Shown piece by piece: positions 22,282 through 33,709 of a stretch of DNA of 64,000 nucleotides. Under the pieces are notes generated by a model that saw nothing but the letters and a program-made list of their open reading frames with translations, had not been told where the DNA came from and ran no database searches. Origin of the DNA: Chlorokybus atmophyticus (taxonomy: Eukaryota; Streptophyta; Chlorokybophyceae; Chlorokybales; Chlorokybaceae); assembly GCA_009103225.1 (NCBI GenBank), contig RHPI01003124.1:1-64000 (forward strand), read 5' to 3'. How positions within the stretch are numbered: the stretch's first letter is position 1; each line of letters opens with the position of its first letter. The position numbers and the translations under genes were made by a program.

Positions 22282-24088
22282 TTATGTAGGCGTGCTTGCA
22301 TGCCGCTGGCATGCGTGTGAGTATGCTTGTGCAATGATAGGCAGGGTTGACAGTACGTAGCTTGGTGTGACGATGTCGCTGTTAGTGTATGAGAGTATAT
22401 AGCCTAGTGGGGCCCCCCGTTGTTTTTGCCTTGCTTGTGCTGTATTGTCAAGCTTTGCTGTGTTGTGCTTGCTTGCTTGACTGATTGGCCCCAGTCCATC
22501 TGTTGTGTACTATGACTATATACGGTATATGTAAGAAGCTAGACTTTGTAATTATGCCATGTGGGAAGGGGGCTTGCACTGAAGCAGAGTGAAGCACACA
22601 TGGTGGTGCAAAGTGGCTGCAGTGTTGGTAAAGTTGCCTAGATATTGTACAACGAATGTAATGCGGTGTGAGTGACATGCAGGAACCCTCATGCACTCGG
22701 GGCAAGGCACCTGAGTGTGCACCAACAGTGACCTCAATCATGACCATCGGGCTAGGACTCTTAAGCTAAGCTACCTACTTTACTACCCCTGACCCTAATG
22801 CTGCCTCTACTGCCCACCCTACGCTATGCGCATGCACTTTTTCATGCGCTGTAATAACACGTCGCTGCAGCAAATGACACGTGCTCGACCCTCTCTCCCT
22901 CTCTCTTACAGGATGCAAACGGTTCACATATGCAGTCTGTCACCATACCTACCACACACATGCATCACTTGCATGACAGGGTGTACATAGGGTTGTGTGT
23001 GTTTTGTGTTTGGGTGGACATGGTGGCAGCACTGACAGCGGACGCTCACATGTCAATGATAATAGAGATTACCTTGCATTTTCCGTACACCTACCAACAC
23101 AACCGCACAGCCATTGCAACAGCACACATGCTAGTTAGACCCATCCTAGCTTGTAACATGAGCAACCAGCATAAGGCTGGGCACCTGTACGGTAGATGCT
23201 GGTCCCTGTGCACATTAGCGATATTGCTACCACTGCTGCACACAGGAGTCCTGTGCAGCAGTGGTAGCAACGTTAGTTGGTACAAAGTATGCAATGCCGT
23301 GCATGTGACCATTCCGCATTACGACACATGCAACCGCAATCCACATACCACAATCCCCCCAACGCAGTTATCAACCACCGGGCTACACACAGTCACTAGC
23401 TATCCAGCCACTACTGCCCTGACCACCTTTGGACCAGCATGCATGCATGTTCAATCACCTGCACACAACCGCCGCATCTGCGTTCAGCCACATCGGCCAA
23501 GACAACCAGCTGACTCCCCTCGCCGCCGCTCCCAACCCCGGACCACCAAATGCCGCTGTCGTCACAAACCATGGGGGCTGCGCTTGAAGGTTTGGTCAGC
23601 TACCGTACCACATGCACACATGCTGACTGCCTGCACTCCCTGCGGCTGCGGCCTTGTGCATATCTCGCATTATAAAGTTGTACAATGTACAGCAGTGACA
23701 AGCGACTAGGGCCTGCATGCGCGCAGCAGACACAAGGTGGTGGCATTTGAACCTTCAATACATCAGACAACAAATCTCTAGCAAGGTTTATTGGTTGCCA
23801 GCCTAGTCAGTCGCTGACTAATTGCTGCGCTTGCTTTGGGCCTAGCTGGGTTCGCGGATGATAGACTGCTACCAGCAATCTTCTCAACCATGCCTTTCAT
23901 AGCGCCCGATATGTCCGTAGGTAACAATCCTGCAAGTTCCAGCAGTTCAGGCAGTCTTTTGCAAATGTAATCAGAATGCAGATGTGTAGCTCGTGGAAAC
24001 ATGCGATATCCACAAGAGAGCCAACCTGCACAGCGCTGCACACTGCAAACTGGGCCACTGCCACCCATCTCACCAACTGCCAGCTGTG
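22282..24088. other. No reliable gene; repeats and a hairpin
   Basis: A 259-codon frame (22930-23709, ATG start) exists, but its composition is low-complexity His/Thr/Pro/Cys. It covers a perfect hairpin and shows no domain, so I do not call it a gene. About 22975-23070 resembles 51395-51500, and more weakly 39898-39952, suggesting a dispersed repeat. The end nearest 24088 is the 3' UTR side of the ValRS gene. Confidence 0.45.
23224..23270. repeat. Perfect 19-bp inverted repeat with 9-nt loop
   Basis: Arms 23224-23242 and 23252-23270 (TTGCTACCACTGCTGCACA and its reverse complement) flank the loop CAGGAGTCC. It would form a strong RNA or DNA hairpin. It could be a small-RNA precursor stem, a terminator-like structure or a TE palindrome; nothing in the flanks decides. 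Confidence 0.85.
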
Positions 24089-27000
24089 TCATCGCAGAGC
24101 AGGCTCGGCCGATTCAGCACTGCTACTAGCTTCCATCTGGCGCAGCTGCTCGATGCGCCTTCTGATAATGTCCAACCTCTCCTGCGCCTCAGCAGCCTGC
24201 TCGCGCGCGCCCTGAACAACGGCAGCTGGAGCCTTCTCCACAAACTGCACGCATGCCGCCATCACCATCAGCAATGGGCAGCTCATAAGTGCATACAATA
24301 GAACTGTGCATGAGCATAAACATCCTAGACATTCAGGACTTGGTGCGGAGAGAAAAGCAAATGAAAACATTCAAATTTTGCAAAACTACATCAGATCCTC
24401 AAGCTGGACCTTGGGAGAAGACAGCCGCTGTTGTATTTGGCCGACGTCAGCCTCCAGCTTTGTGGCCTGCTTTGTCAACCTCTGCAGCTCCTTTGCAATG
24501 TCCAGCAACCCAGCCAACGGAATCCAAGCCTCCAGACCCTGCGCAGTCCAATGAGACTGTTGGGCGCCCTTGAGCTACACGCATGACACGACCCACAGAC
24601 GAGTGGACACACTTAGCCGCCGCATCATATAATCATATGTATACCTCGCGCACAACCAGCTGCACGGAGTTCTCAGTGTCCACTCCTGATGCACTTGACG
24701 AGATCATGAATCTGTCGCTGTCCAACTTTGCAAGCGTGGCAATGACTGCGGCCTCAGCCTGCGAAGGCAACGCATCAAGTTCATGAAATACAGAGCGTTT
24801 CAAGTTTAAGAATGGCATCAGTCAAATTTTCAACAGCCCACAACGCACCTGCAGATCTTGCATCAGGTCGCTCGAGGACACCACAAGAGTTGCTGGGACC
24901 TTCTTCACGGGCTCAACGCCGTACTCTGCTCGCAGATTGCGCAAAGATCGAACCTGCAAGCACACGCTTTGTCAGTACCATCTGCTGATGCGTTGGTATG
25001 GCATGAAACAATACACTTGTCTCCTCACCAGATCTTGCAGTGTTGTGAACCTCTCGACAGCAGGCGTGTCCTGAGGCAGGTTGGCAGCGGGCCACTGCGC
25101 AATGATCAGTGCCTGGCCGGTGTGCGGGAGGGCCTGCCACAGCTCCTCCGTGACGAAGGGCATGAAGGGGTGGAGAAGCTTCAACATGGTGACCATGCAG
25201 TACACGAGGACTGCCCGGGTGCGCGGAGCTGCAGAAGGATCTGGGTTTTTATACAACCTTGTCTTGCTTGCCTCAATATACCTGTGTGTACCTTAGTTAG
25301 TACAAACACATGCACCTTGATGTTCATTTCATAGCAACTGACATAACTTCTTGACTCAGTAATCACACACTGGGTCATACCAGTCGGCGAACTCGCTCCA
25401 GAAGAAGTCATAAATGACGCGGCCGGCCTCATTGAAATCATACTTGTCGAGGCTGCGCGTGACAGCTGTCGCTACCTCGTGCAGCTTGCTAACCTACAAG
25501 AGCAAACCACCTGTCAAAGCCAACGTCCCAACTTGAAACCCCTTCCCACAAAACATCAAGCGCTAGACACCTACCACCCAGCGCTCTGCCAGCGGTAAAG
25601 CTTGCAGCTCTTCATCAGTGGTAAAGCTAGCGTGCGAAAGGGTTTTGAGCTCATCTTCGGTGACATCCGTCAAGTTGAACAAAATGAAGCGGCCGGCATT
25701 CCAGATCTTGTTGGTGAAGTTGCGGTTGGCTTCAATGCGCTCAACAGCCAGGTTCACGTCCTGAACAAAACAGTTTCATTCATTGCATGCTCGCTGTATG
25801 CAATGCAACCTGCGTAGCGTGCTTTGCGAAACACTTACTTGTCCAGGTGCAGTACCGGTTGCCAGCGTGAAGCGCAAAGCATCAGCGCCGTATTGGTCGA
25901 TGGTGTCAAGAGGATCAATTACATTACCAAGCGACTTAGACATCTTCCGCCCCTGAAGAAGTCAGCACTTGCATCAGTATTGCGGTAAATCAACTTTTGC
26001 ATCAAGTGCGAACTATAACACAAATGTACCTGTGCATCGCGAACAAGGCCATGCAAATACACAGTGTGGAATGGAGTCTCTCCAGTGAACTCAAGACCCA
26101 TCATGATCATGCGTGCGACCCAGAAGAACAGAATGTCATGACCAGTCTCGAGCACTGAAGTCGGGTAGAATTTGCTGAAGTCTGCTGTCCTGTCCGGCCA
26201 GCCCAATGTGCTGAATGGCCACAGACCACTGCACAAACGGATGGTATTGTATTAGTTCCACTGAACTGCTAACAACCCCGGATTTTGTGCAACATGGCTT
26301 GATTTCCATTGTAACACACCTTGAAAACCATGTGTCCAACACGTCGTCCTCTTGCCGGAGAACAACGCCTTCCCCATACATGTCACGAGCTTTGCTTTGA
26401 GCCTCCTCTTCATTGCGTGCAACAATGTAAGCGCCGGCAGGCACGTTGTCACCAGATGCATACCAGGCGGGGATGCGGTGACCCCACCAAAGCTGCCGAC
26501 TGACACACCAGTCCTTGATGTTCTCCAACCAGTACTTATAAACCTGTGCGGGTTGCGGGGATCACACAATGCGGTATGTTGCAAGGTGTACCACACACTT
26601 AAGTATGCAGTAAGCATGGGAACCTTCTCAAAGCGGTCTGGCACTACGCGCAACGACCCGTTGTGCACAGCTTCAAGCGCAGGCGTGGCCAAAGGTTCCA
26701 TCTTTACAAACCATTGCTCGCTGACAAGGGGCTCGACCACCTGCAACTCCATGTGTGCATGTGCATGCGGCGTGCTGACTCTCAGCTACAGCCAGCATGG
26801 TAACCCACCTCACCTCCTCGCTGCGAGCGAGGCACACGCAGAGTATGTGGCTGAAGTTGTATGGTCATACCCGCTGCTTCCATGTCCGCCCACAGCTTCT
26901 TTCGCACATCAGCTCTGTCCATACCTAAGACAGACGCGCCACAGTTGAATCGCTAACACACGGCGCAATGTGTGCATGGCGTTGTCTTACCAGCATAAGG

Positions 27001-30000
27001 ACCGCCAACCTCGTTTAATGTGCCATCCTTGTTCATGATGTTAACGATGGGCAGGCCCCTCCTCTTGCCAATCTCATAATCGTTGGGATCATGGCCTGGC
27101 GTAATCTTCAAAGCGCCAGTCCCGAGTTCTCGCTCAACGTACTACAATGCATGTCAATACTCAAGCCCAATTAGAGCACATACACACATGTGCATGCCAC
27201 CCATCTCAGTGTACAGTCTTTACCTCATCTGCGATAACAGGAATTTCCCTGCCACTGAACGGCACAACCACTTTCTTGCCAACAAACTGCTTGTAGCGGT
27301 CATCTTCTGGGTGCACAGCCACAGCTGTATCGCCTAAGACGGTCTCTGGTCTTGTTGTGGCAACTGGGAGATACTCACTGCCAGAAAGAACAATGTCACG
27401 TTATTGATGCTGACACAAGACACAAAACTTGGGTGGTTCCCCAGTCCAGCACACACTGCGGCCTTGCATGGGTACAGAACTTACCCATCGGAGCCTGCCA
27501 GCATGTACTTGAAGAAGTACATGGAGCCTTGCTCTTCAGTGTACTCTACCTCCTGAGCTTGAAATAAATGATGAATTTCAGCCACTACACACAACACCAG
27601 CAGCTACAGCTGTGGTACGCGCTCCTGCAATGCATTGGCAATATGCACACTTACCAAGTCTGAAACAGCTGTTTGCAGGTTTGGGGACCAATTCACCATG
27701 TAGCTGCCTGAGCACATGTGTTGCTCAGTGCAAAATAAGCTGAAGCAATATCGAGGACAACATGAGTAAGCTGTGCACCTTTGTACACTAGCCCTTTGTC
27801 ATGAAGGCGGACAAAGGCCTCAGCAACAGCACCTGCATGGATGGCGTTAGGTCAGTTTGCCTGATTATTACCTGTTGTTTCTGTGCACCCTTCAAGACAT
27901 CAACATGTATGCGCACGCGCGCGCACACATGTGTGATATGCACGTATGAGAGCGTACACATAGAATTGCCCTGACCAGAAACCCCCCCCCCTCCTTCCCC
28001 GNNNNNNNNNNNNNNNNNNNNNNNNNNNNNNNNNNNNNNNNNNNNNNNNNNNNNNNNNNNNNNNNNNNNNNNNNNNNNNNNNNNNNNNNNNNNNNNNNNN
28101 NNNNNNNNNNNNNNNNNNNNNNNNNNNNNNNNNNNNNNNNNNNNNNNNNNNNNNNNNNNNNNNNNNNNNNNNNNNNNNNNNNNNNNNNNNNNNNNNNNNN
28201 NNNNNNNNNNNNNNNNNNNNNNNNNNNNNNNNNNNNNNNNNNNNNNNNNNNNNNNNNNNNNNNNNNNNNNNNNNNNNNNNNNNNNNNNNNNNNNNNNNNN
28301 NNNNNNNNNNNNNNNNNNNNNNNNNNNNNNNNNNNNNNNNNNNNNNNNNNNNNNNNNNNNNNNNNNNNNNNNNNNNNNNNNNNNNNNNNNNNNNNNNNNN
28401 NNNNNNNNNNNNNNNNNNNNNNNNNNNNNNNNNNNNNNNNNNNNNNNNNNNNNNNNNNNNNNNNNNNNNNNNNNNNNNNNNNNNNNNNNNNNNNNNNNNN
28501 NNNNNNNNNNNNNNNNNNNNNNNNNNNNNNNNNNNNNNNNNNNNNNNNNNNNNNNNNNNNNNNNNNNNNNNNNNNNNNNNNNNNNNNNNNNNNNNNNNNN
28601 NNNNNNNNNNNNNNNNNNCCCCCCCCCCTCCTGAGTACAGGGTATGTGAATGAGAAACTAGCATATACGCTCGCACCCATGCACCCACACATGTGTGTAC
28701 ACTCGCACGTGTTTGTACATGAATGCCAGCAGTTTGCAAGTGCTTACGGCTGAGGCCTTCATCGAGGGTGAACCTCTCTCTACTCCAGTCGCATGAGGCT
28801 CCCAGCCGCCTGAGCTGCTCTACAATACGGCCACCGTACCTGTGTTTGATGTCAAGGATGACGGTTTTGGATTGTAACCAACACAGCCATCGCAGGTGTG
28901 TAGTGTGAGCTTACTGTCGTTTCCATTGCCACACGCGTTTTTCAAACTCTTCCCTCCCCAGCTCGAGCCTTGAGAGGCCCTCAGCTTTGAGCATACGCTC
29001 AACAACCAACTGTAGTAGTGCACATGCGGTCACGGGTACAGCGACACCATGAATATCCTATCCAGTGACCAACAATCCGTTTGTAGCGCTCTGACTTACT
29101 TGTGTGGCTATGCCTGCATGATCTGTTCCTGGCAACCACAAGGCGGAGTCCCCAAGCATACGGTGGTACCGCACCATAATATCCTGCATGATGCATTCAA
29201 AACTTTATGTATGTGGCTAATGCATAGCAATGGAGGTGAGCATGCTCAAGCACGGTTCACACCTCAAGTGTCACAAACATCGCATGGCCCATGTGCAGGG
29301 CGCCAGTGACGTTGGGTGGCGGCATCGGCACGGTGAAGGATCGACCCGTAGTCGACTGCTCTGTGGGCTGGAAATATCCCTGCTTGTCCCACCTGCATGG
29401 CGCACAGTACTATGAACAAACTGAGGACGTAGCTCAATGGGGCATGTAAGGAGTTTTGGACCAGCCCTCACCAACTGTACAGTCGCCCTTCGGACTCCGA
29501 CGCATCAAAGTTCTTGGGCAGCTCTGTGGGCGTGCCGGGACCGCCAGCAGCCACAGCTGGAAAGGAATGCAACTCGCCAATTGGCATATGACACACCAAC
29601 TTGTAGACCAAAAATGACAAGACATTGACTGCATGATGCACGCACTTGCATGCAGCTGGTCAGTGGTGGCAGCTGAGAATTGTCACACCTTGTTGTGAAC
29701 AAATAACTGTTACTTAGGAATTCCGGTACAACAAGCTGGATATGAGCGTGAGTGAGCTGCTACTTGCATTGCATGCTGTGGCATTTGAGTTGCTTCCCCA
29801 TGCACGATGCGTAACCTGCATGCATTCGCCACGGCTGCATGGTAAGCGCATTATGACTGACGACATTTTGTCAGCTTGTCTAGAACAAGTCGCAAACATG
29901 TTGCAGCCTGCGAGAAATGGGCAATGCACAAGACGGGATGGAGAATTTGTAAAGGCAAAACCCACCAGAAACCCTAACGCGTCCCGCGCTGGTGGCATGC

Positions 30001-30233
30001 CACCTCGACCGCCCTGACGCCTCGCCATAGCGGCGGAAGGAACGTGCAGCAAGCAGCTGCGGCGCGGCAGGCGTCGCCCCCGCCGCCGCAGCAGGACAAC
30101 CAGCGGCACCCGCCGGCCGCAGCGCTCTGCGTGCAGCAAGGCCACGTGGTGAGACCAACGACCGCCTGACTGCCAATGCGCAGCAGGCGCCGCAGCCTGA
30201 GGCCAGCGCGGCCCCGGCGGCGGAGGCTGCCAT
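24089..30233 (-). CDS. VARS: Valyl-tRNA synthetase (organellar-targeting extension)
   Basis: This class I synthetase charges tRNA-Val. The 23 exons are 30233-29966, 29556-29472, 29392-29263, 29183-29100, 29009-28915, 28839-28748, 27832-27779, 27707-27655, 27552-27485, 27377-27224, 27141-26991, 26924-26809, 26740-26624, 26543-26320, 26228-26030, 25952-25839, 25760-25575, 25493-25381, 25281-25029, 24953-24849, 24758-24645, 24568-24410 and 24244-24089. They sum to 3090 nt (1029 aa plus stop), all phases agreeing. Motifs are ELPKNFD at the core start, [14 protein letters not shown] (HIGH box), [14 protein letters not shown] in the editing domain, [31 protein letters not shown] (KMSKS) and a C-terminal coiled coil ([18 protein letters not shown]). 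The first exon is Ala/Arg/Ser-rich with few acids, like a plastid or mitochondrial transit peptide. It lies head-to-head with the CCDC174-like gene, starts 218 bp apart. Confidence 0.95.
28002..28618. other. Assembly gap (617 N) within a ValRS intron
   Basis: The run of N is bordered by poly-C-rich sequence on both sides. The ValRS exons on either side (28839-28748 and 27832-27779) join in phase across an Arg codon without missing protein, so the gap removes only intron sequence. Confidence 0.97.
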
Positions 30234-30450
30234 TGCCGTGAACGACGTCAAGTTGTGCGCCAGCAGGTGTGGGTGGAGTGAGCAGCGCTCACTGAGCGCC
30301 GACACTGCCACGTCGGCGTCGGAGGATGGACGGGCATTACTCACAGTTTTGTATAAGGTAAAGAGTATGCTCTTAGCGAGGGCACTGTACAGCCCCAGCA
30401 GCTACGTGCGGCAGGGCGAATTGACAGCAATATCGGTGTTGGTGGTGGAC
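30234..30450. promoter_or_regulatory. Divergent intergenic (bidirectional promoter/5' UTR) region
   Basis: Only 217 bp separate the start codons of the valyl-tRNA synthetase (-) and the CCDC174-like gene (+), so both transcription starts must lie here or within overlapping 5' UTRs. No TATA box is obvious. A transposon-end-like sequence lies at 30363-30387. Confidence 0.6.
30363..30387 (+). repeat. Solo pogo-type inverted-repeat end
   Basis: The reverse complement reads CAGTGCCCTCGCTAAGAGCA..., close to the right terminal repeat of the pogo element at 54657-54680 (19 contiguous bases shared, AGTATGCTCTTAGCGAGGG). It is followed by TA at 30388-30389, as expected for a TA target. No partner end was found nearby. 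Confidence 0.6.
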
Positions 30451-32107
30451 ATGGCGGGGGGGGCGGACGAGGGCGGTGAGGCTGGCGGCGCGGGCGCTAA
30501 GAGAATGCGTGTGGAGTCTTTGGGATGGTTGACCGAGAGCGCCGTGCAGCCGAAGAAGGGCAAAGCCATCGATGGCGTGGGCGCTGCCTCGCTTGTGGAC
30601 CTCAAGGCTCAACTGTACAAGACTCAGGCAAGAGCTGCATGAGCCTCCTTCAAGTTAAACTTGGGTTGCTGTTTCGTTGAGTCTCTGTGAAAATGTCCAA
30701 TCAGCAATATTCAGGTTGATCATCACATGCCCTTGACACGTTGCTTTGTGGTGGCGCTATCAGGTTAAGGGTTACAGTGACGGTGAAGTTGCTGTGGCAT
30801 GCACTTGTCATTGGATCGGCAACAGGAAATGCCTCAGCATATCACTTTGTTTTCTCTTGATGAACATTACGCGTGGTACTGTTAGTTTCAGTTCACATGT
30901 TGCTGCTTAGGTTTGCAGAGGGTCAGACTGTCAGACGCTGCTAAGCACGCACAACCCTGATTGCAATCTACCCCTAAACCACTCTTTGGATCTGCAGGAG
31001 GAGGTTCGTCGCCATAAAGACGGCCTGCCAGATGCTGCAGATGGCCCTATACGCAAGGTTGGTGTATGTTTGGACGTTGCACTTGTTTCAATACGTGTAT
31101 CTGATGCTCCATGCTGATCCATTGCTCGAGTGTGCTCGCATGTAAGGACTTGCAGAGCACTTGCGTAGTCTTGCATGTGTTGCCAAGCCGTAGTAGGTTG
31201 CTCAGTGTCTCTTGCATGCATGCCAGCCAAGCACGCTGATACTGTCTGTTGCAGAAAGGAGGCATTGAGCTGGCACGCAACTCTGGCGTCGAGGAAAGAG
31301 ACAAAAAGGACAAGCTTGCTTTAAAGAGCTCCGATCCAACGTCACAGTGTTATGCTGCACTTGAGCGCAAAGCAGCCCTTTACGACAAGTTAGGTGAGTT
31401 GCAAACAATCTGCAAACAAAGCATGCTCAACTCAAGCCATTGCTTAATTATCGCTCCCCACAGTAAAATGTAGCTTGCTGGCTGTCGCTCAACGTTAAGA
31501 CAATGTACAGTGCGAGGTGAAGCACCGGATGATGAAGAAGTGTACAACGTGGACTTCTTGAGCAAGGGACTTCTGGTCGAGGACACAAGATCAGATGAGG
31601 AAACACCTGTTGCGAACAGTGCCAGTTTTCATTGGGACTACAATGCACCTGAGCCCCGCCGCGACACTGGCAGACACGAACAGTCGCCAGCCACCCAGCA
31701 TGAAGATGAACAGCGCATCCAGACAGGTGCGCAATGACCTTCATGTGGAAAAGGTCCAGTTAAGCGTGCATTGTGTGGAATTGTTGTCCTGACTCCTGTT
31801 TTGGGAGCGCAGAGAAAGTAGAAGAGGAGCGCCGCAGGAAACAACGCGAAGTCATTACTGACGTCAGTGTGTAGATTATTAGTACCATGTTGGTTACCAT
31901 AAAGTGGACTTAGTGCTGACATCAGCTGTGTTGCAGTTGGCTCAGCATACAAAGGCTGGTCGAGAACGCGCTGCGTTGCTAAAGCAGAAAAGGCAGGAGC
32001 AAGGAGAGAAAAACCGCCAAAAGCTTCGAGCTCAGTTTTTGGCTAAGCAGGCAAAGCTAATCAACAACAAAGCATCTTCTGTGGCCACCTCGCTCCCGAC
32101 ATCTTGA
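30451..32107 (+). CDS. CCDC174-like nuclear protein
   Basis: Six exons, 30451-30627, 30998-31057, 31255-31393, 31511-31726, 31813-31868 and 31937-32107, total 819 nt (272 aa plus stop) in phase. Recognisable family blocks are ASLVDLKAQLYKTQEE near the start, ALERKAALYDKLVRGE, DDEEVYNVDFL, and a Lys/Arg/Gln-rich coiled C-terminus (ALLKQKRQEQGEKNRQKLRAQF). CCDC174 family proteins are linked to the exon-junction/splicing machinery in animals; a role here is inferred. Intron 1 begins GC rather than GT (CAG|GCAAGA), a GC-AG intron needed to join SLVDLKAQLYKTQ to EEVRRHKDG. The start is the ATG before a Gly/Ala/Glu-rich N-terminus. Confidence 0.8.
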
Positions 32108-33229
32108 CTGTTCTGTCTCACCATGTGAGCGGACCTTTCCGTGGTGCAGGTTTCTACCTGCATCTGCATATGTCCTACTGTTGAGAGGTGGGCTCAACGC
32201 ATGGCACCACTACAACGTTGTCAACCCCGTGCCAGATTGCCTTGTTGTGTCCCACAGTGTGCAACGAGGTGAGATTACACTGTCCAGGTGTTCAAGTCAT
32301 CTGCCAGCTGCATATCATATCATCATGATTCACATGCACATACCCACAGGCCTAAAGGTGAGGACCAACAAACAGCTGCTTGAGTGAGTCAACGGCGCCT
32401 CTTCAACCAAGTTGAATGCATTGAGGATGCGGGCTCGTAATTGATCTGCTTGAGATAACAGAGGCTTCAAGCTGCCCGCACCACTGCAGCATGCTGGCTC
32501 CGTGCCAAGCACTGACGGTTATGCGCTGCAGTTGAAGGCAACAATGTTGCACTCCTACAATGTTGCGATCAGCGGATGGAATTGTCATGCAGCAAACCGC
32601 AGTGTACAATACTAGCAAGTTGTGTCTTTCACAACTAGATGTGTTCAGGAAGATGCAGCAGGCTGTTGCAAAAAGGTGCTGGCACCGGGCATCCACATGG
32701 ATATGTAACCCAGGTTTGGTGATGTACATACCCTTTTTTGGGATGTTGATAGATTGGAAAAAGATGTTGATTGTAGTCTGCAGCTTCGAGATTGCGGCTG
32801 GAACTGTTATTATGCATTGGACGTAATCTGTGATCTGTGTCTTGTTATATAGGTAAAACCATTACTCCAAAAGATTAAACATTGAAATATACAACCATTG
32901 TTGTATCGAACTCAAGCACCGTAACGGGTTGAATACAATCTACAGTGTGGTTGTTTGATGCATGTGCAACTTGTATGTGCGGCCGCATAATGAGGGTTAT
33001 ATAAAGGCTTAGCTGGCGCAACTTTTGAAAACCAGACCCTGTTTCGTTAACGGAAAATCTCTCTTCGATTCCAAGTTGCCGCTATAGCAGTCCATGACAA
33101 ATATGCATAGTGGATGGTGTGACATCAGCCTGTTGGCATGCTACCAGGCACCAAACTTGGGCCAATGTACCAAATTGCAACTTTACAATATTACAATGTA
33201 ATGAAGGCTGAAAAGTGTGGAATTCTTAT

Positions 33230-33231
<2 letters not shown>

Positions 33232-33291
<60 letters not shown>

Positions 33292-33292
33292 A
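33232..33292. repeat. (CA)n microsatellite
   Basis: An uninterrupted run of about 30 CA dinucleotides, read directly. Confidence 0.97.
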
Positions 33293-33677
33293 CTGCGACA
33301 GGAAGTGCGGCGTGCTGTGCATATGCATGCTGCGCGCCGATGGGCGCAAACCCTAACGACGCAGTCGCGTTGAGCAAGGACGACGACTGTCGTGGGTGAC
33401 GGCGGTGATGTGGGCGGAGGAGGGGGAGTCCGTTGAGTCAGCTGACGCTGCTGCTGCTGCCTGCTGGATGATGGAGCCGCTAACCAACGGCCGTGGTGCA
33501 GGTGATGCACGTGCATGCATGCTTGTCTAACGGGGTTTGGGCTAGTAGTGAAATTAGGTAGGTAGTAAGTAGGAAGAGCACCCGGTGGTGAATGTAAGTG
33601 TTGTGTGCTGTTGTGTGTGGTGTGCAATGCATGCCTCACATTGTGATACATGCCACAATCTCTGCATCCTATATATT

Positions 33678-33679
<2 letters not shown>

Positions 33680-33709
<30 letters not shown>
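33680..33709. repeat. (CA)n microsatellite
   Basis: About 14 CA dinucleotides following TATATTGTA. Confidence 0.95.

Noticed and set aside
22930-23709. 259-codon ATG-initiated frame
   Set aside because: Low-complexity composition, covers a perfect hairpin and a dispersed repeat, no splice context and no domain.
27892-28739. Open frames spanning the N gap
   Set aside because: They exist only because N codons are not stops. The region is a ValRS intron.
33226-33705. Frames rich in Val-Cys or Thr-His
   Set aside because: These are translations of CA microsatellites.
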